Shown here piece after piece: positions 35,062 to 39,459 of a stretch of DNA of 39,459 nucleotides (position 1 is its first letter; each line of letters opens with the position of its first letter). Source of the DNA: CAYPTY01 sp965659005 (GTDB lineage Bacteria > Bacteroidota > Rhodothermia > Balneolales > Balneolaceae); NCBI GenBank assembly GCA_965659005.1, contig CBFHVG010000081.1:1-39459 (forward strand). Direction: 5' to 3'. Below the pieces are notes generated by a model, which had not been told where the DNA came from, made no database searches, and saw nothing but the letters and a program-made list of their open reading frames with translations. The translations under genes were made by a program, and so were the position numbers.

Positions 35062-35278
35062 GAATAAATGTGTATGTGAGTTAAAATTAATTCTGCTGAA
35101 TATGTAGATAATGAGCTTAGTGACAGCTTTTTTAAACAGATTAATAACGTTGAAATATTTAAGGTGGGTAAGAGTGGTGCCATCTTTTGATCGTTTTTTT
35201 GCTAAGTGGCTTACTCAGATAGATGGGAAGGTCGATGACCTTTATTGTTTATATCAGTCTAAAAGCGATAATTCTAAA
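35062..35278. other. Intergenic stretch between dcw promoter and P1 peptidase gene
   Basis: Together with the mraZ leader this makes the only non-coding gap over 300 bases in the window (34956-35278). Outside the promoter and MraZ boxes I see a small inverted repeat (AAGGTC/GACCTT at 35228-35242) without a good T tract for the P1 peptidase transcript, and a plus-strand 67-codon frame at 35111-35314 that lacks a ribosome site and runs 36 bases into the peptidase gene. I do not regard that frame as an established gene. Confidence 0.5.
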
Positions 35279-36403
35279 TCACTCAATAACTCTGTATTTC
35301 TTGAGAATCTCTAAAACTTCGGGTATGGGTAGAGCCTTTTGATTGATCCGATGTCCTTCTAAATCTTCAGCAGCAAATAGGGAATTGATGATGGCTTCTT
35401 CTGTTGCTTCTACAGCTGCCAGAAAAAGTGGAGTCATAGCATTGTTATCTAAAACAGTAATTTCATTTTCCCGATTTCTCTCGGACATATTAACACGAAC
35501 TTTTTCATTCGTTGAGAAAGCGATCACATAATCGCCACTGCCGTTTGAAGCAAAACCGCCGACTCCAGCTATACCTAAAAAAGCTCTTTTTGCAAGTCTT
35601 TTGAGATTTCTTGAAGTGATTGGGGCATCTGTTGCAACAATTATCATAACTGAGCCATCAACATCATAAGGAACTTGATTTGCCATGTAGTGATTGTTCA
35701 ATTCCTCTCCGATAGGAGCTCCATCAATTTCAAGGATTCCTCCAAAATTGGATTGTACAAGAACGCCTACGGTGTAACCACCCATTTCATTTGGTAATAC
35801 CCTTGAAGAAGTTCCGATGCCTCCTTTATATCCAAGCGCTCTGCTTCCTGTTCCTGCACCAACATTTCCTTCCTTAGTATAGCCTGAGGTTGCTCTGCCA
35901 ATGGCTTCATAAACATGATCAATAGTTATATGCCGGCCTCTGATATCATTTAATTGTCCATCATTTGTCTCACCAACAACAGGATTTACGGACCTGGCTG
36001 ATTCATTTCCTCTCAAAACATAATCAGTAATTCCATTGGCAACAGTATGAATGCTTAATGTATTTGTTAAACCTATTGGTGTTTCAATTTCACCTAATTC
36101 ATCGATCTGAGTGAATCCAAGAGCTTTACCATATCCATTTCCAACATAAACTGCTGCTGGAACACGTTGTTTAAATAAATCATCCTGATGGGGAATAATC
36201 ATTGTAACCCCTGTTCGTATGGAATCAGATTCAATGAGTGTACTATGCCCAACACTTACCTGATCTACATCGGTTATGGAATTAAATCTTCCAGGAGTGA
36301 GTATTCCAATCTTAATTCCATAGTCTCTGGCTCTTAGTCTTTCCTGAGCATTTAAATTTGAGCTAATGCTTAAGAGTGAAATTAAGAGAAGTAGTTTTTT
36401 CAT
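35279..36403 (-). CDS. P1 family (S58, DmpA-type) aminopeptidase, exported
   Basis: A 374-residue protein with a signal peptide (residues 1-19, NLNAQ at the end) and then the DmpA fold: RARDYGIKIGILTPGRFNSITDV, NGYGKALGF, GNVGAGTG and KGGIGTSSR. DmpA enzymes self-cleave before a Ser that becomes the N-terminal nucleophile; here that is Gly250-Ser251 in DGSVMIIVATDAP. It should release N-terminal D- or L-residues or beta-amino acids from peptides in the periplasm. Located 24 bases after era on the same strand, so possibly the third gene of a pdxJ-era transcript. Confidence 0.92.
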   Translation of the reverse strand: MKKLLLLISLLSISSNLNAQERLRARDYGIKIGILTPGRFNSITDVDQVSVGHSTLIESDSIRTGVTMIIPHQDDLFKQRVPAAVYVGNGYGKALGFTQIDELGEIETPIGLTNTLSIHTVANGITDYVLRGNESARSVNPVVGETNDGQLNDIRGRHITIDHVYEAIGRATSGYTKEGNVGAGTGSRALGYKGGIGTSSRVLPNEMGGYTVGVLVQSNFGGILEIDGAPIGEELNNHYMANQVPYDVDGSVMIIVATDAPITSRNLKRLAKRAFLGIAGVGGFASNGSGDYVIAFSTNEKVRVNMSERNRENEITVLDNNAMTPLFLAAVEATEEAIINSLFAAEDLEGHRINQKALPIPEVLEILKKYRVIE

Positions 36404-36427
36404 TTCATTCTTGTTTGAATACTGACT

Positions 36428-37315
36428 TTAGTTATACCCAAGATTACGCAGCATATTCTCATTATCACGCCATTTATCTCGCACCTTAACATGTAAGTCC
36501 AGAAACACTTTTTTGTCTATAAATTGCTCAATGCTTTCCCGAGACTTAGAGCCCAGTTTCTTTATAGCTTGCCCACCTTTCCCTATGATCATTCCCTTTT
36601 GAGAATTTCGATTGACGATCACTTCGGCATTTATATAATCCAGATCTTCACGCTCTTCATATTGAATTACTTCAACTGTGCAGGAATATGGTATTTCCTC
36701 ATGATATTGAAGAAATATTTGTTCTCTGATGAGTTCAGAAACAAAAAACCGAACCGGGTGCTCGCTTAGAATATCATCCGGATAAAATGGGGGACCAACA
36801 GGGAGGTTCTTTTTGATGACATCAAAAATTCCTTTAACGCCTTCACCATGTAAGGCCGATATAGGTATGACTTCTTTGAATGGGTATTGATGAATCAGTT
36901 TCTCTGTAAGTTGAGCAATAGATTCCTGTTCAGTTAGATCAATTTTATTCAGAATAAGGAATATTGGTTTTCGAAGGGTTTTGAGACCTTCAATAATTTC
37001 TTCATCAATCTTATGATAGGTTGCATCAAAAATGTATAGAATGAGATCAGCTTCTTTTTCTGCCTTCTCAACAAACTTCATCATTGCCTTTTGAAGTTCA
37101 TACTTCGGATTTATGATGCCTGGAGTATCCAGAAATATAATTTGTGAATCTTCATCCGAATGAATTCCAACAACCTGATGCCGAGTAGTCTGGGCCTTAT
37201 GGGTAGCTATTGAAAGTTTTGACCCTAACATATTGTTCATCAAAGTCGATTTCCCAGCATTCGGTTTCCCAATGATTGCTACATATCCGCTTTTAAAAGA
37301 TTTATTTGAAGTCAT
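36428..37315 (-). CDS. era: GTPase Era
   Basis: Ribosome-assembly GTPase of 295 residues. G1 is GKPNAGKS at 16-23, G3 is DTPG at about 59-62, G4 is NKID at about 122-125, followed by the SALHGEGV loop. The C-terminal KH domain has the GMIIGKGGQAIKKLG core and binds the 3' end of 16S rRNA near the anti-Shine-Dalgarno sequence. Length and order are normal. The ATG at 37315 lies 14 bases inside pdxJ, so the two are coupled. Confidence 0.97.
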   Translation of the reverse strand: MTSNKSFKSGYVAIIGKPNAGKSTLMNNMLGSKLSIATHKAQTTRHQVVGIHSDEDSQIIFLDTPGIINPKYELQKAMMKFVEKAEKEADLILYIFDATYHKIDEEIIEGLKTLRKPIFLILNKIDLTEQESIAQLTEKLIHQYPFKEVIPISALHGEGVKGIFDVIKKNLPVGPPFYPDDILSEHPVRFFVSELIREQIFLQYHEEIPYSCTVEVIQYEEREDLDYINAEVIVNRNSQKGMIIGKGGQAIKKLGSKSRESIEQFIDKKVFLDLHVKVRDKWRDNENMLRNLGYN

Positions 37316-38027
37316 TCATTATATCCAGATATGCTTTAACTGTTTTCTCAAAACCCCAGAAAAGAGACTGACTGATTAATGCGTGACCAATACTAATCTC
37401 ATTAATATTTTTTACCGATTCCAGTAGGGGTCTTAAATTCTCGAGATTCAAACCATGCCCGGCATTTACTTTCATTCCTAAAGAATGAATAAGTTCGGCA
37501 GCATTAACAAGACGCTCTAGTTCAGCTTGTCTGGCATGAGTACTATTAGCGTTGGCATATGTTCCAGTATGTAACTCAACAGCATCAGCCCCTAGTTCAT
37601 GAGCTTTTAATACATCGCTTTCGTTAGGATCAAGGAATAAGCTGATTTGAATATCAGTTTCTCTTATGGCTGGGAATACCCTGTTTTTAAAATCGGTGAA
37701 AACACGCGACATATTCAAGCCACCTTCGGTTGTGAGTTCTTCTCTCCCTTCAGGGACTAATGTGCACAGGTGTGGATCTGCTTTTTTTAGGATTTCAATC
37801 ATCTCATCAGTAGCAGCCATCTCAAAATCAAGGGTTCCACTTACTACTTCCTTTAGTTCGAATACATCATCATCAAGGATATGTCTGCGATCACCACGCA
37901 AATGAAACACAATACCTGCAGCACCTGCCTCTTCACAAACCTTTGCAGCTTCTGCTGGAATAGGGTAGCCTTCACCTCTGGCATTTCTCAGAGTGGCTAC
38001 ATGATCTATGTTGACTAATAAGTCCAT
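37302..38027 (-). CDS. pdxJ: Pyridoxine 5'-phosphate synthase
   Basis: A 241-residue TIM-barrel enzyme that condenses 1-deoxyxylulose 5-phosphate with 3-amino-2-oxopropyl phosphate to give pyridoxine 5'-phosphate in the DXP-dependent vitamin B6 route. Signatures are VNIDHVATLRNARG at the start, AGIVFHLRGDRRHI, VELHTGTYAN, and VNAGHGLNLEN with EISIGHALI near the end. It implies a PdxA/PdxJ pathway in this organism. The ATG at 38027 is divergent from the NlpC/P60 gene across 83 bases, and its 3' end overlaps era by 14 bases. Confidence 0.97.
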   Translation of the reverse strand: MDLLVNIDHVATLRNARGEGYPIPAEAAKVCEEAGAAGIVFHLRGDRRHILDDDVFELKEVVSGTLDFEMAATDEMIEILKKADPHLCTLVPEGREELTTEGGLNMSRVFTDFKNRVFPAIRETDIQISLFLDPNESDVLKAHELGADAVELHTGTYANANSTHARQAELERLVNAAELIHSLGMKVNAGHGLNLENLRPLLESVKNINEISIGHALISQSLFWGFEKTVKAYLDIMNDFK

Positions 38028-38110
38028 TAAGTTTTAATAAAAGCCGACTTGTTATTTATATATAAATATAGATTATTTGTAGGGAATAAATACATCTACA
38101 CTTACAGGCT

Positions 38111-38638
38111 TTGAACCGATTATTAATACTTATCATTCTGTTTAGTTTGACTCTTCTATCATGTGGGGTAGCCCCAAGAATGACCGCAGATGGTACCATT
38201 CCGGAAAAGAAACCAAAGAAAGAGACCACGAGTACACCTCCAACCTTGTCAGCCGTTTCAAAATCAGATTCCGACAGAACCAAATCACTTAAACTGGCTT
38301 ATCAGGATTGGAAAGGAATTCCTTATGCTTTAGGTGGATCAAGTTATTCGGGAGTTGATTGCTCAGCTTTAATGCAAATCATTTTCGAAGACTATTTTGA
38401 TAAGGATATTCCCAGATCAACAAAAGATCAGATAAAGTATGGGAAGAAAATAAAGAGAGGTAGAGTCTCAATTGGTGATATGGTGTTTTTTAAGACAGGT
38501 AAGAGAACATTACACGTTGGGGTTATTGTGGAAGGGGATCGGTTTTTACATGCCTCGACCAGTAGTGGTGTAATGATATCTTCACTTTCAGAAAATTACT
38601 GGGACAAGCGATTTATTGAGGCCCGGAGAGTGCTATAA
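38111..38638 (+). CDS. NlpC/P60 family cell-wall peptidase lipoprotein
   Basis: A 175-residue lipoprotein: signal with lipobox TLLSC (Cys18), a polar, Pro/Thr/Lys-rich linker, then an NlpC/P60 domain from about residue 55. The triad is Cys84 in GVDCSALMQ, His135 in LHVGVIV and His147 in FLHAST, so the domain looks active; it should cut stem peptides (D-Glu-mDAP type) in the periplasm. The start is TTG at 38111, which gives a complete signal; no ATG would. It ends one base from the stop of the convergent nucleotidyltransferase gene. Spr/MepS- and NlpC-like proteins are the closest known kind. Confidence 0.9.
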   Translation: MNRLLILIILFSLTLLSCGVAPRMTADGTIPEKKPKKETTSTPPTLSAVSKSDSDRTKSLKLAYQDWKGIPYALGGSSYSGVDCSALMQIIFEDYFDKDIPRSTKDQIKYGKKIKRGRVSIGDMVFFKTGKRTLHVGVIVEGDRFLHASTSSGVMISSLSENYWDKRFIEARRVL

Positions 38639-38639
38639 A

Positions 38640-39459
38640 CTATTTATGTTGGCTGATGTGTTTCATCATTTCGATATAATCATCAGTGAGTTCTATGTCT
38701 CTTCTTTTCATCATAACTCTCATGACCTCAAGTGCTTTATCAAGTTTGAAGTCGTACACTTTGTCTCTGCCTAGCCAGCTAAAGGATTTCATATAGCTTG
38801 GAGGAAACCCATTTGAAATGATATTACAACTTACTCCAGCTACGGTTCCTGTATTCAACTGCGTATTGATTGCAGTCTTGCAATGATCACCTAAAGCAGA
38901 TCCGAAAAACTGTTGCCCCGTATTAATCATTTCACCGGTCTCAAAGTTTGCAATCCTTACATGACTGTAGTTGTTCTTCAGATTCGATGTGTTGGTATCT
39001 GCTCCCAGGTTTACCCACTGGCCGATCAAAGAGTGGCCAACAAATCCATCATGTCCTTTATTTGAATATGAGTGAAAAATAGATGAATTAACCTCGCCGC
39101 CTATTTTACAATAGGTGCCAATGCTGGTATTTCCATAGATTTTTGCCCCCATATTGATAGTTGCGTTTTCACCAATTGAAACTGGCCCGCGAATAAGAGA
39201 ACCTGCTAAAATTTTTGCACCATCTCTGATAACAATTGGACCTTCATCGGCAATTAAAACAACTCCTGCTTCGATTTTAACATCTTTTCCAATGTAAATG
39301 TGTTCAGGAGTAGAGCTTTGAAAAACGGGCGTGTGAGTAAAGGTGGATATATTTTTTAGGGCTAAACGAGCAATATCATTTTCAATTTCAGAAGAATTGA
39401 AAGTGAGTAGGTCCCACAAATTATTGATCATTGATAGATCGTTAATTTCGATTACTTGA
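38640..39459 (-). CDS. GlmU-like putative sugar nucleotidyltransferase, C-terminal part (runs off the right edge)
   Basis: The frame stays open to the window edge, beyond the first internal ATG (39431). The upstream residues plus NNLWDLLTFNSSEIENDI are the usual linker between nucleotidyltransferase and beta-helix domains in the Bacteroidota GlmU-like family, so the catalytic N-terminal domain is probably outside the window. What is seen is a left-handed beta-helix of hexapeptide repeats (IYIGKDVKIEAGVVL, GPIVIRDGAKILAGS, GPVSIGENATINMG) with INTQLNTGTVAG, then a short helical tail. The family is annotated as putative sugar-1-phosphate nucleotidyl- or acyltransferase; the substrate is unknown. 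It is convergent with the NlpC/P60 gene at a 1-base gap. Confidence 0.85.
   Translation of the reverse strand, partial: QVIEINDLSMINNLWDLLTFNSSEIENDIARLALKNISTFTHTPVFQSSTPEHIYIGKDVKIEAGVVLIADEGPIVIRDGAKILAGSLIRGPVSIGENATINMGAKIYGNTSIGTYCKIGGEVNSSIFHSYSNKGHDGFVGHSLIGQWVNLGADTNTSNLKNNYSHVRIANFETGEMINTGQQFFGSALGDHCKTAINTQLNTGTVAGVSCNIISNGFPPSYMKSFSWLGRDKVYDFKLDKALEVMRVMMKRRDIELTDDYIEMMKHISQHK

Noticed and set aside
35228..35242. Inverted repeat AAGGTC/GACCTT as terminator of the P1 peptidase gene
   Set aside because: The 6-bp stem with a 3-base loop is weak and no T tract follows it on the minus strand.
35111..35314. Plus-strand 67-codon frame between the dcw promoter and the P1 peptidase gene
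   Set aside because: No ribosome site, no recognisable family, and it runs 36 bases into a convergent gene. Conservation in relatives would be needed to accept it.
1..39459. CRISPR array, prophage, insertion sequence, toxin-antitoxin or defence island
   Set aside because: No regularly spaced repeats, transposase, integrase, phage structural or defence-type genes were seen; the window consists of core and common envelope genes.

Overview
The window is ordinary chromosomal sequence from an AT-rich Gram-negative bacterium of the Bacteroidota/Balneolota/Rhodothermota (FCB) group. The reasons are the gene order of the division and cell-wall (dcw) cluster, a division transpeptidase with C-terminal PASTA domains, a TonB-dependent receptor with an N-terminal carboxypeptidase-regulatory-like domain, weak Shine-Dalgarno sites and a compact layout. 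A Balneola/Gracilimonas-like marine or halophilic relative is my best guess, consistent with the NhaC antiporter, but this rests on gene content and not on a phylogeny.

Left part (1-8673): a minus-strand unit of WbqC-like protein, a 39-residue one-helix membrane protein and the first 20 residues of a sodium:solute symporter; then gltX (+), convergent with nhaC (-) and an NRDE/TANGO2 gene (-); then a plus-strand set of a membrane SpoIIE-type phosphatase, a secreted thioredoxin-like protein and a DtxR/MntR-type metal regulator.

Middle (8670-19655): a minus-strand series of SGNH hydrolase, PD40 beta-propeller lipoprotein and TonB receptor; a plus-strand AhpD-like/hemD pair; mutS2 (-); and phzF-like, TauE/SafE and TerC genes (+). 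A good intrinsic terminator covers the start codon of the TonB receptor. A 7-bp repeat unit (TGTGAAA and variants) occurs at two distant places.

The core (19904-34955, minus strand) is a 13-gene dcw cluster transcribed as mraZ-rsmH-ftsL-ftsI-murE-mraY-murD-ftsW-murG-murC-ftsQ-ftsA-ftsZ, with most junctions overlapping or a few bases apart. It makes the lipid-linked peptidoglycan precursor, the septal synthase (FtsW/FtsI/FtsL) and the Z-ring machinery. Upstream of mraZ are a sigma70-like promoter and three 10-bp-phased GTGGG boxes, the expected MraZ operator; an intrinsic terminator lies past ftsZ.

Right end (35279-39459): pdxJ-era-P1 peptidase (-), an NlpC/P60 lipoprotein (+) and the C-terminal part of a GlmU-like nucleotidyltransferase (-) cut by the window edge.

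I found no CRISPR array, prophage, insertion sequence, rRNA or tRNA, and no convincing new multi-gene system. The most interesting items are regulatory: the terminator over the TonB-receptor start, the MraZ operator, the tiny symporter-linked membrane protein, the AhpD-hemD coupling and the repeat-built N-terminus of the WbqC-like protein.
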